From assembly GCF_004382795.1 (NCBI RefSeq), contig NZ_SMSG01000006.1:325154-389153 (forward strand): a stretch of DNA of 64,000 nucleotides. Reading direction: 5' to 3'. The stretch comes from Cumulibacter soli. Its GTDB lineage: Bacteria > Actinomycetota > Actinomycetes > Mycobacteriales > Antricoccaceae. The position numbers and the translations under genes are program-made. Of the stretch, positions 48,059 to 58,016 are shown piece after piece. Within the stretch, counting starts at the first letter, position 1, and each line of letters opens with the position of its first letter. The notes below the pieces were generated by a model that was not told the DNA's origin, did no database searches, and saw only the letters and a program-made list of their open reading frames with translations.

Positions 48059-49681
48059 TTAGTTCGAGGTCATCGCAGCGAGGCCATCGGTCGCGGGGTC
48101 GGCTCCCCCATCAAGCGCGCCGTCCGCGCCGATCCGGATTGCGTGCACCCAGGCAAACTTGAACGCTTTGGAGTACCGCCGCGTGTTGTAGCCGAGTTGC
48201 TGCAGGCCACGTTCAGTGGATCGGCGAATCAAGTTGGTGAGTTCAATCGTCTCCGATGTGGCGGAGAACCGCGGCGCGGTGATCGCTTCTTGTGCTGACA
48301 TCCCGAATTCCAACACATTCAGCATCACCTGGAGGTTCCCCATCGTGATGTAAGTGGCGCCAGGTGCGCCGAGAACGAGGTAGGGCCGATCGCCACGAAA
48401 GACCATCGTCGGCGAAAGCGCGGAGAAACGTGCTTTGCCCGGCGCGAGCGATCCGGGTCTGCCCGGACGCGGATCGAACACCATCATCGCGCCGTTGTAC
48501 ATGAACCCGAGGTCGGGCGTGACGACCCCGGATGGCTGCCCGAGCGTATGGGTCATCGTGACGCAGTTGTCGTGTTCGTCGACAACGGTCACCTGAGTCG
48601 TGTGCTTACTTTCGCCGTTACCTCCGCTATTGAATCGAGGAACCGCGGCCCTTTCGCCGCGGCGAATCTGCTCGGCCTTTGCCGCGGCGTACTCCTTAGA
48701 GGTCAACTCCTCCACCGGCACATCGACAAACCGCGGATCACCGACTTTCGCATCCTTGTCGGCGGTCGCGATTTTCATTGCTTCGGCGACCACGCGGACG
48801 TAGTCGACGCTGTTGTGCCCCATCGACTTCAGGTCAAAGTTCTCCAATATATTCAGCATCTCGATCAATTGGATGCCTCCGCCGGGCGGATTATTGGTCG
48901 CGATCCGAAAGCCGCGGTAGTCACCGCATAGGGGCGCGTTGTCCTCGGGAGCGCACTGCTGCAGATCTTCGGCGCTGATCAGTCCGCCGTTCGCCTGCAT
49001 GTCCGCGACAATCCGCTGCGCGATGTCGCCACTGTAGAAGTCATCGACGCCGTGGTCGCGAATCCGGCGCAGTACGGCGCCCATATCTGGGTTACGTAAA
49101 ACGTCGCCAATGTCGAGGGTCGAACCGTCGTCCTTGCAATAGATTGCCCGCGCGGCAGGGTTCTTGGTCACCAACCCAATGTTCGACTCACGACCGGCGA
49201 CGGGAGGCTCATGCCAGAATTCCCACATGTGCGGACGGACGGCGTACCCATCCTCGCAGTAAGCAATCGCGGGGTCGAGCAAGTCGCCGAACGAGCGCGT
49301 GCCCCAACGTTCGAGGGCGGTGCTCAACGCTACGAGCGTGCGCGGTGTGCTGATCGCGCCGTACCCCTTCTCGTTTACCCGACCCTCGAGTATGAAGCCC
49401 CACCCGTCTTCGGCCTCACGGACGATCAGGTCCTGCCACATGTCCTCTCGGACGGCTGCCGGCGAACGCCCGTGAAAGTCAAGCGTGGTGTGCACCCCGT
49501 GCTGGGGCAGATATACATGCATCGTCCCGAAGCCCGCTATACCGCACATCTGGGGATCGACGGCAGTCTGCACTAGCGCTGTCGCCACTGCCGCATCGAC
49601 GGCATTACCGCCTGCTTCGAGCACCTCAAGCCCGGCCTCTACTGCCTCTGGCTGGGGTGCGCTGATCATTCCCCGAGTCAT
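48059..49681 (-). CDS. ggt: Gamma-glutamyltransferase
   Basis: 540 residues from ATG 49681 (GAGAGGA upstream). An Ntn-hydrolase precursor: the large-subunit part has GNAVDAAVATALVQTAVDPQ and MCGIAGFGTMHVYL near 35-60; the autocatalytic Thr is in SKHTTQVTVVDEHDNCVTMT near 365; the small subunit has GVVTPDLGFMYNGAMMVFDP and SPTMVFRGDRPYLVLGAPGA. No signal peptide is apparent, which differs from periplasmic GGTs, so it may be cytoplasmic or a glutathione-independent family member (actinobacteria mostly lack glutathione). Possible substrates are gamma-glutamyl amides or glutaryl compounds. Confidence 0.9.
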   Translation of the reverse strand: MTRGMISAPQPEAVEAGLEVLEAGGNAVDAAVATALVQTAVDPQMCGIAGFGTMHVYLPQHGVHTTLDFHGRSPAAVREDMWQDLIVREAEDGWGFILEGRVNEKGYGAISTPRTLVALSTALERWGTRSFGDLLDPAIAYCEDGYAVRPHMWEFWHEPPVAGRESNIGLVTKNPAARAIYCKDDGSTLDIGDVLRNPDMGAVLRRIRDHGVDDFYSGDIAQRIVADMQANGGLISAEDLQQCAPEDNAPLCGDYRGFRIATNNPPGGGIQLIEMLNILENFDLKSMGHNSVDYVRVVAEAMKIATADKDAKVGDPRFVDVPVEELTSKEYAAAKAEQIRRGERAAVPRFNSGGNGESKHTTQVTVVDEHDNCVTMTHTLGQPSGVVTPDLGFMYNGAMMVFDPRPGRPGSLAPGKARFSALSPTMVFRGDRPYLVLGAPGATYITMGNLQVMLNVLEFGMSAQEAITAPRFSATSETIELTNLIRRSTERGLQQLGYNTRRYSKAFKFAWVHAIRIGADGALDGGADPATDGLAAMTSN

Positions 49682-49879
49682 GGATCGACGTCCTCTCGAC
49701 GGCAAGCGTTAGCGATCACACGCCGTCATTCAACCGCTTGAGGCCCACCGGCGGCAAGGGGACGCCAGCCAATCAGGATCAGGTGAAACGACGCCGCCGG
49801 CAATCGCGTGCGGCGCGACTGATCAATGCCCCGTTCCTCGACGCGCTTCGACGTCCGCAGAACGGGCGGGATGAAAGAG

Positions 49880-49953
49880 TAGGGCCGGAGAGACTCGAAC
49901 TCTCACTGGCACGGACCTAAACCGTGTGCCTCTGCCAATTGGGCTACGGCCCC
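49880..49953 (-). tRNA. tRNA-Leu (anticodon UAG) with a short variable loop
   Basis: 74 bases: acceptor GGGGCCG pairs with CGGCCCT (G1-U72 wobble), D arm GCCC/GGC-type, anticodon stem CACGG/CCGTG with loop TTTAGGT (anticodon TAG), five-base variable loop CCAGT, T arm GAGAG-TTCGAGT-CTCTC, A73. CCA is not encoded. Anticodon UAG reads leucine CUA. Bacterial leucine tRNAs normally have a long variable arm, absent here, so identity from structure and from anticodon disagree. The genomic space 49706-49879 upstream/downstream holds no other gene. Confidence 0.85.
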
Positions 49954-49994
49954 ACACCCACCTCAGGTGGGCCGATTCATGTTACTCCGTCCCG

Positions 49995-50702
49995 TTAGTA
50001 CTTTCGGGAGAGGACCCCGATAGCGCCGGCGACGACCGGGAGCGTGCCGACCGCGAATATCCATACCGCAGGCTGAACGTCGTAATCGCTATCAATGGAG
50101 ATGCTGACGATCAGGATGATCAGTGCCACTAGGAAGCCGAGGATCGCGGCGCCCAACGCCGTCGCACCCAGCCCGCGACCTGCATCTCGCGCGATCATCT
50201 GAATAACCGACAGAAGAACCGTGATGCCACTGGTCAGCAATACCACGACCAGCCCGATCATCAGCAATGTGCCGGTGGTCGTCCATGCTGGGTCGCCCTG
50301 CATCGCCTTGGCATACCTGAACGCCGCAAGCTCTCGGTTAGCGAACGTCCCTGACGGGCTCCAGCGCATCGTCACAGACACTATGACCACGATCAGGCCG
50401 ATCACGGTCAGGAAACTGCCAATCGGACGCACTCGTGCGAGTTGTCCGGAAGGCGTGCTCATCGGCGGCGGTTGCGGACCAACCCAAGGTTGAGGTCCAG
50501 CGGATGATGGTCCCGCGAGCGGTGCACCCACAGGCGGTGGGCCCGAAGGCGGCGTGGTCTGCGGCGGCCGCGTGGGCGGTAGGGAGTCCCCGGTGGGTGG
50601 GGCCTCGCCAGCGCGTGGGGCCCCACCAGCGTGCGGGGCCCCACCAGCGTGTGGGGAGTCGCCGGTCTGTGGAGCACCAGTCGGTGCAGTTGGGTCTGTC
50701 AT
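49995..50702 (-). CDS. Four-span membrane protein with Pro/Gly-rich N-terminal tail
   Basis: 235 residues. Residues 1-85 are disordered and rich in Pro, Gly, Ala and Thr, with a short repeat (HAGGAPHAGGAPRAGEAPPT). Four spans follow at about 93-112 (IGSFLTVIGLIVVIVSVTMR), 140-160, 175-198 and 212-230. No enzymatic motif. GAAAGGAAG precedes the ATG. Proteins with such tails in actinobacteria are often envelope or cell-division accessories; the function here is unknown. The tRNA-Leu lies just downstream on the same strand. Confidence 0.7.
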   Translation of the reverse strand: MTDPTAPTGAPQTGDSPHAGGAPHAGGAPRAGEAPPTGDSLPPTRPPQTTPPSGPPPVGAPLAGPSSAGPQPWVGPQPPPMSTPSGQLARVRPIGSFLTVIGLIVVIVSVTMRWSPSGTFANRELAAFRYAKAMQGDPAWTTTGTLLMIGLVVVLLTSGITVLLSVIQMIARDAGRGLGATALGAAILGFLVALIILIVSISIDSDYDVQPAVWIFAVGTLPVVAGAIGVLSRKY

Positions 50703-50745
50703 CGCTTCCTTTCAACCACGTCAGTTCCGTTCGACAGAATCTGTG

Positions 50746-50784
50746 TCACTACTTTTCTAAAGAGCTCACTACTTTCTAAAGAGC
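50746..50784. repeat. Tandem AT-rich 20-base repeat upstream of the membrane protein
   Basis: TCACTACTTTTCTAAAGAGC (50746-50765) is followed directly by the same sequence with one T fewer (50766-50784). AT-rich against the background, located 44-82 bases before the membrane protein ATG, so it probably overlaps its promoter. The rest of 50785-50954 shows no supported gene. Confidence 0.6.
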
Positions 50785-50954
50785 ACGTGGATTGGGCCGA
50801 TATCGACCGGCACGGATGAGAAGCAAAAGCAGCATCGCTGCCAGCGATACCCGCCGAACCGATCCGATCGGCTTGGACGCACGACCATACGTCGAGGACT
50901 CACGTCCTCCGCATTCGGCCAGCGTATCGAGCAGCCCACCCAGGCACAATGAAG

Positions 50955-52328
50955 TTAACGCTGGTCGAGTGACCGGTCGAGCAGCGTCGCGGCGATCACC
51001 AGAACCGCGGCCCCGGCGAGGATCCATCCGATCAGATGGAGCCCGGCATCGGTGGCCTGCGATCCAAAGGCCAGCGCAATGACGCCAGATCCGATGATCG
51101 CGCCGATGTACTGCGCTGAACGCGACAAGCCCGATGCCATCCCTATCTGCGCGGGTGGCGCCTGTATGTAGATCGCCAACTGATTAGCGATTCCAGCCAG
51201 CCCGGCGGACGGCGCGAACGCCAGGCACAGCAATCCGTACACCCATATTGGCGACGATCCTGTCACCACAACCATCATTGCGGCGCCGACGAGCATCCCG
51301 ATCGCGCCAATCAACAGCGGCGGGCGGATCACCGTGTACCGCGCCCCTATGAGGGACAACATTGCGCCGACGCCAAAGATCAGCAGCAACAGCAGTCCGG
51401 ATTCGCTGGCGCTCAACCCACGGGATTCCTCGAACCATTGCGAAAGGGAGAACATCGCGCCGTACAGCACCACGAACCCAAACACGACCCGCACGTAGGT
51501 CAGCAGCAACGGCGCGTTCGATGACAGCATCCGCACATCGATGAACGGGGCTAAATGGCGGCGCTCATATCCGATCAGTCCGCCCACTAGCCCGACGGCC
51601 AGCACGAGCAGCCACCACGGCGGCGAGCTCAGGTTCATCAGGAACACCAGCAGCGCGACGATCGCGCCCGAGAACAGCACGATCCCGCCGCTGTCGAGTC
51701 GACCGCGCTCGCCGGGGCTCCGCGCACCGTCGCGCGGCGCGAAGCGCATCACCATGAAAACGCTCAGTAAGGCAATCGGCAGATTAATGATGAAGATCCA
51801 CGGCCAGCCGATCGACTCGACGAACAGCCCGGCCAGCAGCGGACCAATCGTCAGCGTGGTCAGTGACGCCGTCGATAACAACCCAAGGACACGGTTGGGC
51901 GGCGGCAGGCCGAGCGAGTCCGCGCGTTGGCGGACCATCGCCATCGCCGCCGGGTACACCGCACCGGTTCCGGCACCGAGCACGGCGCGCAACGCGACCA
52001 GTCCCCACAAGTCACGCACGAAGATCCCGCCGAAGCCACCGAGTGCGACCAACACGCTGCCGGCGACGAACACCTTCCGCGGGCCGATCCGATCCGCGAG
52101 CTGTCCGGACACCGGCTGGCTGATCGCGCTGGTGAGGTACAGCACCGATATCAGCCACACGGTGCGGTCGGCACCGACCTCCAGATCACGACCGATCGAA
52201 ACAACGGCAGTCGCCACCATGGTGGAGTTGATCGGATTGAGCGCGGAGCCCAGACACAACGGCGCCACAAACCGCCACCCGAACGCCCGCCGCTGGGCAT
52301 CGGCGTCCGGCACGGCTGGCTTCGGCAT
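50955..52328 (-). CDS. MFS transporter (EmrB/QacA-like, 14-span group)
   Basis: 457 residues from ATG 52328 (GTG 52334 possible). About 13-14 spans. Family motifs: AVVSIGRDLEVGADRTVWLI near 30-50, YLTSAISQPVSGQLADRIGP and RKVFVAGSVL (motif A region) near 55-75, ALRAVLGAGTGAVYPAAMAM (motif B) near 100, and GPLLAGLFVESIGWPWIFII (motif C region) near 140-160. Drug or metabolite:proton antiporter; the substrate is not deducible. Monocistronic, 69 bases after rdgB on the same strand in reverse order. Confidence 0.88.
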   Translation of the reverse strand: MPKPAVPDADAQRRAFGWRFVAPLCLGSALNPINSTMVATAVVSIGRDLEVGADRTVWLISVLYLTSAISQPVSGQLADRIGPRKVFVAGSVLVALGGFGGIFVRDLWGLVALRAVLGAGTGAVYPAAMAMVRQRADSLGLPPPNRVLGLLSTASLTTLTIGPLLAGLFVESIGWPWIFIINLPIALLSVFMVMRFAPRDGARSPGERGRLDSGGIVLFSGAIVALLVFLMNLSSPPWWLLVLAVGLVGGLIGYERRHLAPFIDVRMLSSNAPLLLTYVRVVFGFVVLYGAMFSLSQWFEESRGLSASESGLLLLLIFGVGAMLSLIGARYTVIRPPLLIGAIGMLVGAAMMVVVTGSSPIWVYGLLCLAFAPSAGLAGIANQLAIYIQAPPAQIGMASGLSRSAQYIGAIIGSGVIALAFGSQATDAGLHLIGWILAGAAVLVIAATLLDRSLDQR

Positions 52329-52397
52329 GCCCACAGTCCACCAGAGACTAGTTAGCGCCGCAAACCAATCTCAATTGCTGTGCCGCGCGGCTGAGCG

Positions 52398-52991
52398 CTA
52401 CAGGTAGTGCGCGATCTGTGCAGCGAGGGCACGCATAGCCTTACCACGATGGCTGATCGCGTCCTTCTCCGCTGGGCTCAGCTCGGCCGCCGTCAACCTC
52501 TGCCCGTCCGGCAGGAACAGCGGATCGTAACCGAACCCACCCTCGCCAGCAGGCTGTCGCAGCAGCCGACCGCGCATTTCCCCGCGCACCACAATCTCCC
52601 GGCCAGAGGCGTCGACGTACGCGGCCGCACACGCAAAGTGCGCGGCAAGCCGCGAGTCCGGCACATCCTTCAATTGCGCGAGCAGCAGATCATTGTTCGC
52701 TTGGTCGTCGCCATGGCGACCAGACCACCGGGCTGAAAAGATCCCCGGCATACCGTTCAGGGCGTCCACGCATATCCCCGAGTCATCGGCGATAGTGGGC
52801 AGTCCTGTCTGTCGCACGGCCTCCCGCGCCTTCAACAGCGCGTTCGCCTCGAATGTCGCGCCGTCTTCGGGCAACTCCTCGTACGCCGGGACGTCGTCCA
52901 AGCCGATCACCTCGACGCCCGTGGCCGCGACGATGCGGCGTAACTCGGCAAGCTTCTTGGCGTTGCGCGAAGCCAACAACAAGCGGGTCAC
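52398..52991 (-). CDS. rdgB: XTP/dITP pyrophosphatase (RdgB/HAM1)
   Basis: 197 residues from GTG 52991, whose GTGA overlaps the RNase PH stop. It hydrolyses non-canonical purine triphosphates to monophosphates. [13 protein letters not shown] (SxNxxK nucleotide motif) at the N-terminus, [20 protein letters not shown] near 45-60, [20 protein letters not shown] near 72-90 with the metal-binding Asp, [13 protein letters not shown] near 150 and [11 protein letters not shown] near 182. All key residues are present. It forms a coupled pair with rph, the usual actinobacterial order. Confidence 0.95.
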   Translation of the reverse strand: MTRLLLASRNAKKLAELRRIVAATGVEVIGLDDVPAYEELPEDGATFEANALLKAREAVRQTGLPTIADDSGICVDALNGMPGIFSARWSGRHGDDQANNDLLLAQLKDVPDSRLAAHFACAAAYVDASGREIVVRGEMRGRLLRQPAGEGGFGYDPLFLPDGQRLTAAELSPAEKDAISHRGKAMRALAAQIAHYL

Positions 52992-53722
52992 GAGGTCAAC
53001 GCCGCCTGTTGCTTCACAGTCAGTTCCGCGCACCCGGCGAGCGCGAGGTCGATGAGCGCATCGAGTTCGGTCCGGCTGAACGGGGCACCTTCAGCTGTCC
53101 CTTGCACCTCGACCAGTTGGCCATCACCCGTCGCGACGACGTTCATATCCGTCTCGGCGCGGGAGTCCTCTTCATAGTGCAGATCCAGACGTGGCTCGCC
53201 GTCGATGATGCCGACCGAGACCGCTGACACGGAGCCGGTCAACGCGACATCCTTGGCCAGTGCCCCACGCTCACGCAGATACTGCACCGCGTCGGCGAGC
53301 GCGACATATGCGCCCGTGATCGCCGCAGTACGCGTCCCACCGTCCGCCTGCAAAACATCGCAATCGATCTCGATCATGTTCTCACCGAGCGCCGACAGGT
53401 CGATGCAGGCGCGCAACGCCCGACCGATCAGCCTCGAGATCTCATGGGTGCGCCCGCCGATCTTGCCCTTGACCGACTCGCGTCCTGAGCGGGTGTGCGT
53501 GGCACGCGGCAGCATGGCGTACTCGGCAGTCACCCAGCCGAGCCCGGACCCACGGCGCCACTTGGGCACGCCCTGAGTCACCGACGCCGCAACCAGGACG
53601 CGCGTGCGACCGAACTCCACCAGCACCGACCCTTCGGCGTGATCGAGCCAGTTACGGGTAATGCGGACCTCGCGCAGTTGGTCTGCACTCCGTCCATCAC
53701 TGCGGGGCTGAGAGATCGTCAT
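52988..53722 (-). CDS. rph: Ribonuclease PH
   Basis: 244 residues from ATG 53722 in ATGA overlap with the MFS gene upstream. Phosphorolytic 3' exonuclease that trims tRNA precursors. [20 protein letters not shown] and [20 protein letters not shown] near the N-terminus, [20 protein letters not shown] (phosphate-binding region), [20 protein letters not shown], and [20 protein letters not shown] with the catalytic Asp residues. Length and motifs are complete. Confidence 0.95.
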   Translation of the reverse strand: MTISQPRSDGRSADQLREVRITRNWLDHAEGSVLVEFGRTRVLVAASVTQGVPKWRRGSGLGWVTAEYAMLPRATHTRSGRESVKGKIGGRTHEISRLIGRALRACIDLSALGENMIEIDCDVLQADGGTRTAAITGAYVALADAVQYLRERGALAKDVALTGSVSAVSVGIIDGEPRLDLHYEEDSRAETDMNVVATGDGQLVEVQGTAEGAPFSRTELDALIDLALAGCAELTVKQQAALTS

Positions 53723-55131
53723 ATCTGCCAATCTGGTTCGTCATCGTTCGGGTTCCGCCCGCTCGAGGCTACCGGCGGCGGTGAGCCGGCATCCGGGCCG
53801 GTGCGCCGAGCGCGGTATCGGTCCCAGTCACGGCGTAGCGCCGAACGCAGCGGCGGCACCACGGTGCCTTCGGCCGCGAGTAGTCGGCGTGTGCGGTTGC
53901 GGTTCCGCAGGATCATCACGACGCCGACGGTCCACATCACGTACTGGAACGCAAAAGCCCACTTGAACGCGCCGAGCGAGTACTGCCCGTGCCCGTCCTC
54001 AAAGACGTCGAGGATCAGCCCCATCACAAACATGGTGATCAGCGCCGCAACGAACCCGCCGACATTCACGATTCCGGTCGCCGTCCCGAGGCGACTGCTG
54101 GGGTTGTAGGTACGGGCGAAGTCGAAGCCGACCATCGACCCGGGCCCGCCGATCGAGATCAACACCATCAACAGCGCGATCGTCCACGGCGGTGAGGCTC
54201 CTGGCCATGCCAGCACGAGGGTCCACGCTCCGGCCGCCAACCCGGCGCAGGTCAGCACGAGGACAGAGCGCCGCAGCGGGTGCCGCGACACCAGCCGACC
54301 CATCACCGGCGCGGCGATCAGGGTGACGGCGACGTTGATGGTCAGCATGAAACTCGCCAACTGCTGACTGAACTGAAGGCCCTCGGTCATGAACGGATAG
54401 CCCCACAGCATCGAGAACGTCGTGACGCTGAAAGGGGTGACGAAGTGGGTCCAGAACCCAAGCCGAGTGCCAGGATGTCGCCACGCACTGGCGATCTGAC
54501 GTCCGATGTCCCCCGGACGTAACTGCTGCACCTGCCCGGCGGGCTTGTCGCCGCCGCGGAAAAACGCGATCGTCAGTACGGCGGCGAGGACGCCGAAAGC
54601 CGCCACGACCGAGAAACTCTGCGTCCAGGTTGCCACGCCGAGCAACGCGGCGAACGGGATCGCGGACATCAGTTGTCCGACCTGTCCGAGCATGCCGGTC
54701 AGTTGGGTCATATGCGGCACCAGGCGGGCCGCGAACAGTTCGGCGACCTTGCGCAGCACGCACGCGAAGATCAGTGCGTCGCCGGCGCCGATAAGCACGC
54801 GGGCCAGTAATGCCGGCGTCAGTGCTGTGGCGAGGGCAAGCCATGCTTGCCCGAGCGCCATCAGCACCGTTCCGGTGATCACTAGGCGCCGCGGACCGTA
54901 CCGGTCGATCATCACGCCCACCGGGATCTGCATCCCGGCGTACACCAGCAACTGCACGACGGTGAAACTGGCGATATCGGACGCCGACGCGCTGAAACGC
55001 TCGGCTGCGGGAACGGCGGCGACACCGAACGACGTGCGGTTGAACACCGCAACGATGTACGCGAAGATTCCTGCCGTGTAGCAAATCCAGGCGGCGCGGC
55101 TAGTCTTCTGCCGCACCGATTCCTCAGCCAT
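53719..55131 (-). CDS. MFS transporter inserted between murI and rph
   Basis: 470 residues from ATG 55131, which overlaps the murI stop by eight bases. Twelve spans: [20 protein letters not shown] first, [20 protein letters not shown] (motif A) near 60-80, [20 protein letters not shown] near 105. It resembles nitrate/nitrite- or sugar-phosphate-type MFS proteins with the [20 protein letters not shown] and [20 protein letters not shown] regions in the second half. The C-terminus is a long polar tail. Its coupling to murI and rph makes it part of the cluster, although its substrate is unknown. Confidence 0.85.
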   Translation of the reverse strand: MAEESVRQKTSRAAWICYTAGIFAYIVAVFNRTSFGVAAVPAAERFSASASDIASFTVVQLLVYAGMQIPVGVMIDRYGPRRLVITGTVLMALGQAWLALATALTPALLARVLIGAGDALIFACVLRKVAELFAARLVPHMTQLTGMLGQVGQLMSAIPFAALLGVATWTQSFSVVAAFGVLAAVLTIAFFRGGDKPAGQVQQLRPGDIGRQIASAWRHPGTRLGFWTHFVTPFSVTTFSMLWGYPFMTEGLQFSQQLASFMLTINVAVTLIAAPVMGRLVSRHPLRRSVLVLTCAGLAAGAWTLVLAWPGASPPWTIALLMVLISIGGPGSMVGFDFARTYNPSSRLGTATGIVNVGGFVAALITMFVMGLILDVFEDGHGQYSLGAFKWAFAFQYVMWTVGVVMILRNRNRTRRLLAAEGTVVPPLRSALRRDWDRYRARRTGPDAGSPPPVASSGRNPNDDEPDWQI

Positions 55132-55933
55132 AGGCAGATTCCACGCTGCCAATCAACGGTCCGAGGAAACGCCTGCCCAACTCCAGGAACTGATCAAGAT
55201 CGCCGGTCGCTAGGTACTGACGCGTACCCACGCCTTCGCGTTCGGCGTACAAGTCGCGCGCAAGCAATTCGCGGTACAGGTCCTTCGCCGTCTCCTCCGC
55301 CGATGAGACCAGAGTGACCTGCTCCCCCATCACCACACCGAGCGCGCCAGTCAGCATCGGATAGTGCGTACATCCGAGCACCAGTGTGTCTACGCCGGCA
55401 TCCTGTAACGGTTGCACGTACGCCTGCGCGAGCCCCATGATCTGACGGCCGTTGGTGATGCCGCGCTCGACGAAGTCGACGAAACGGGGGCACGCCGCGC
55501 CGGATAGATCCACCTGAGGCGCCGCGGCAAACGCATCGTCGTACGCGCGACTCGCGATTGTCGCAGACGTGCCGATCACGCCGATCCGGTTGTTGCGGGT
55601 CGCTGCGAGGGCGCGGCGCACCGCCGGTTGAATGACCTCCACGACCGGTACGTCGTACCGTTCCCTGGCGTCGCGCAGGCACGCGGCGCTCGCGGAGTTG
55701 CACGCGATGACGAGCGCCTTTACGCCTCGCTCTACGAGGATGTCCAGGCATTGCAGCGCGTACTGGCGAATCTCGGCGATGGAGCGTGAGCCGTACGGCA
55801 CATGAGCGGTATCGCCCAGATAGATCAGGGACTCCGCCGGGAGTTGATCCATGATGGCTCGCGCCACCGTCAGCCCGCCGGCACCGGAGTCGAATACGCC
55901 GATTGGGGCTGCGGAGTCTGGGGCGTTGGGCAC
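55124..55933 (-). CDS. murI: Glutamate racemase
   Basis: 269 residues from GTG 55933. Supplies D-glutamate for peptidoglycan. [20 protein letters not shown] near the N-terminus, [35 protein letters not shown] with the first catalytic Cys near 77, [15 protein letters not shown], and [15 protein letters not shown] with the second Cys near 188. Both catalytic cysteines and their acid/His partners are present. Gene order rhomboid-murI-MFS-rph-rdgB on the minus strand mirrors the mycobacterial rhomboid-murI-...-rph-rdgB cluster. Confidence 0.95.
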   Translation of the reverse strand: MPNAPDSAAPIGVFDSGAGGLTVARAIMDQLPAESLIYLGDTAHVPYGSRSIAEIRQYALQCLDILVERGVKALVIACNSASAACLRDARERYDVPVVEVIQPAVRRALAATRNNRIGVIGTSATIASRAYDDAFAAAPQVDLSGAACPRFVDFVERGITNGRQIMGLAQAYVQPLQDAGVDTLVLGCTHYPMLTGALGVVMGEQVTLVSSAEETAKDLYRELLARDLYAEREGVGTRQYLATGDLDQFLELGRRFLGPLIGSVESAYG

Positions 55934-55943
55934 GCCAACCAGA

Positions 55944-56606
55944 TTAAGACAGATTCAATGTCGCGGGAGCCTGAGTGCTCTTCTTGGACTGTGGCTTCTG
56001 TCGGCTTGAACGGGACAGCAGCCAGGCCATCGCGATTCCGCCGATCGCACCGCCGAGGTGGCCCTGCCAGGAGATGCCCGCCTCGCCCGGGATGACGCCC
56101 CACAAGATGCTTCCATAGAGCACCAGCACCACGACGCTGATCAGGATCTGCCCGAAATTACGGGTAAACACTCCGCGCGCCAACAGGTAGGTCAACAGAC
56201 CAAACACCCAACCGCTGGCGCCGACGATCACCTGGGTTCCCGACCCGAAAGTCAGCGCCCAGGCGAACACTCCCGAGGCTACGATGATCCCGATACTGGC
56301 GAGCGCGAACTCTTTGAGTCCCGCAATCGCGGTGAGGAAGCCAAGCACAAAGAACGGGATCGCATTGGACCACAGGTGCGCGAACCCGTGGTGCAGGAAC
56401 GGGGCACTGAAGATCCCCGGCAGGCCGTCGAGCTCTTGCGCGTGAATGCCCCACATGTCCAGGTTCGCCGGTACCGCGGCATCCACGAGCTCCAGCACGA
56501 TCATCAGTAGCAACAGCGAGCCAACCGTGATGAGCGCGGGCAGTGGCCCGGACAGACGTTCGTTGAGGGAGCGTTTAGCGACGGGAGCTTGCGTGGGCTG
56601 GCTCAT
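55944..56606 (-). CDS. Rhomboid-family intramembrane serine protease
   Basis: 220 residues from ATG 56606 (ATG 56615 is an alternative). Six spans. [20 protein letters not shown] carries the conserved His/Asn of the second span, [20 protein letters not shown] the nucleophile serine (GASG), and [20 protein letters not shown] the catalytic His and the GxxxG-type packing. It cuts membrane proteins within the bilayer. Orthologous by position to Rv1337. Ends ten bases before murI, probably one operon. Confidence 0.88.
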   Translation of the reverse strand: MSQPTQAPVAKRSLNERLSGPLPALITVGSLLLLMIVLELVDAAVPANLDMWGIHAQELDGLPGIFSAPFLHHGFAHLWSNAIPFFVLGFLTAIAGLKEFALASIGIIVASGVFAWALTFGSGTQVIVGASGWVFGLLTYLLARGVFTRNFGQILISVVVLVLYGSILWGVIPGEAGISWQGHLGGAIGGIAMAWLLSRSSRQKPQSKKSTQAPATLNLS

Positions 56607-56669
56607 GCCCTCCATGATGCCCGAGGAAACGCAGACCTGCCGCCTCGCCGCGCGTAGACTCAGCGCGCT

Positions 56670-57017
56670 ATGGCTTTCACCCTCGTTGTGCTCACCGTCG
56701 TGATCGGTCTGCCTGGGATTGTCCTGGGGGCACTTACGGTGCGCGTCTGGAACGAGATCTACGACCCTGACTACTTCCGTGACACCGTGCAGCAAGGCGC
56801 CGTCGCTTTTCTGAAGCTCGGGCTGCTACTGCTCCTGATCACCTTGGCGGTGATCGCCGTGGCCGCGGGCATTATCGCGCACCGCGACGGCTCCTCGCCA
56901 CAGTTTGGTGTCTGGTTTTGCGCCGTCGCGTCATGGCTGATGAGCGTCGGATTCATTCGGGTCTGGCTGCGCCTACGACGGGCCAAATCCGCTAAAGCTG
57001 CGGATCGATCTCCATGA
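56670..57017 (+). CDS. Three-span membrane protein, unknown function
   Basis: 115 residues. Spans at about 4-24 (TLVVLTVVIGLPGIVLGALT), 46-70 (FLKLGLLLLLITLAVIAVAA) and 80-99 (FGVWFCAVASWLMSVGFIRV); the C-terminus is basic. I recognise no family. It is divergent from the rhomboid gene (63 bases between starts) and its 3' end overlaps the convergent DUF2017 gene by 26 bases. Codon use is like the neighbours, so it is probably real. Confidence 0.65.
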   Translation: MAFTLVVLTVVIGLPGIVLGALTVRVWNEIYDPDYFRDTVQQGAVAFLKLGLLLLLITLAVIAVAAGIIAHRDGSSPQFGVWFCAVASWLMSVGFIRVWLRLRRAKSAKAADRSP

Positions 57018-57594
57018 TCGCCTCCAGCAGTTCCTCCTGCATACCGCCGGTCCAGAAATAGATCGCCAGGGTCTGGTCGTGTTCAGTGAGGATCTCCCTC
57101 GGGTATTCGGTGTCCTCGGTGACTTCCAATCGAGCGCCCAGGCTGAGCCGGACGTCGTTGATCGCCCGCAATAGCCGGTTCGCGTCCTCGAGCCCCATGC
57201 GGGCAGTCTCGTCGGCGACGAGTTCGCCGGCACGAACGGCGTCGACAAGTTTCGCCTCGCGCAAATCTGGTTCGGTCAGTCGCCGGAATTCGATGGCGCT
57301 GTCACCGGCCTGAGCCGAGAAATCGCGGCGTCCCGAGGGCAATAGCCGCGCTATCGCCGGATCTTCCGGTGGCGGCAGCGGGCTGGACTGATGCTCCAAA
57401 GCGGCGAGCAGCGACTCGGCGTCGTCCCCGTGAGGTGCACTTACGGTGCCCGACTGTCCAACCTCGGCGGCGCGTTCGAGCAGAATCGCGCGGACCTGGC
57501 GGAAGAAGCCAGTCAATAGTTCGCGTTCGACGTCCCGCAACCGCATCTCGATCGCTTCATCGGAGCGGATGAAGTGCCGACTGTCCGTAGCCAT
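56992..57594 (-). CDS. DUF2017 protein (ClpS-linked)
   Basis: 200 residues from ATG 57594, which shares its A with the clpS stop (TGATG). The family pattern is present: MRLRDVERELLTGFFRQVRA near 22-42, RLLPSGRRDFSAQAGDSAIE, FRRLTEPDLREAKLVDAV and a C-terminal IYFWTGGMQEELLEAIMEID. Genes of this family follow clpS throughout actinobacteria (Rv1332 next to clpS). The tight coupling suggests a role with ClpS in ClpCP protein turnover, but no activity is known. Confidence 0.88.
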   Translation of the reverse strand: MATDSRHFIRSDEAIEMRLRDVERELLTGFFRQVRAILLERAAEVGQSGTVSAPHGDDAESLLAALEHQSSPLPPPEDPAIARLLPSGRRDFSAQAGDSAIEFRRLTEPDLREAKLVDAVRAGELVADETARMGLEDANRLLRAINDVRLSLGARLEVTEDTEYPREILTEHDQTLAIYFWTGGMQEELLEAIMEIDPQL

Positions 57595-57896
57595 CAGGCG
57601 GGCTGGAACGTAGCCCACAGGCCCATTGCCTGTAGCCGCGCGGTGTCGGTCTCCATCGCTTCTTTGCCTCCGGTGCGCACGACTGCCTTGCCCTCGTGGT
57701 GCACATCAAGCATCAGTTTCGTAGCACGTGCGTCGTCGTACCCGAACAGTTTCTTGAAGACGTAAGTCACGTAGGTCATCAGGTTGACGGGGTCATTCCA
57801 GACGATCGTGACCCACTGGTCCGCGGACTCGTGAGACTGTTCGGTCTCCTGCGGGCGCTGCTGTGGACGGGCCGTCCGCATCTGGGGCACAGTCAT
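57594..57896 (-). CDS. clpS: ClpS, ATP-dependent Clp protease adaptor
   Basis: 100 residues from ATG 57896 (GGGAGA upstream). It delivers N-degron substrates to ClpC/ClpA. The fold signature is clear: [20 protein letters not shown] (NDP at the substrate pocket), [20 protein letters not shown] and [20 protein letters not shown]. Like other actinobacterial ClpS it has a polar, flexible N-terminus ([19 protein letters not shown]) that inserts into the unfoldase. Coupled to DUF2017. Confidence 0.95.
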   Translation of the reverse strand: MTVPQMRTARPQQRPQETEQSHESADQWVTIVWNDPVNLMTYVTYVFKKLFGYDDARATKLMLDVHHEGKAVVRTGGKEAMETDTARLQAMGLWATFQPA

Positions 57897-58016
57897 GTCT
57901 CTATTCTCCCAGATCAGGCCATCGGGCGCGCGTTGAAACTCGCCGCACTGACGCAACCCACATGGAACGAGAAGTCTCGATTCAGTCTTGCGACGGGCGT
58001 AGTGACTGACGCTATT

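Noticed and set aside
50776..51027. 83-codon minus-strand frame overlapping the MFS transporter end
   Set aside because: Has a short Leu-rich run but no ribosome site and starts inside the supported MFS gene.
54000..55084. 361-codon minus-strand frame overlapping the MFS gene in another frame
   Set aside because: Arg/Asp-rich frame without membrane spans; the MFS frame has 12 spans and couples to murI and rph.
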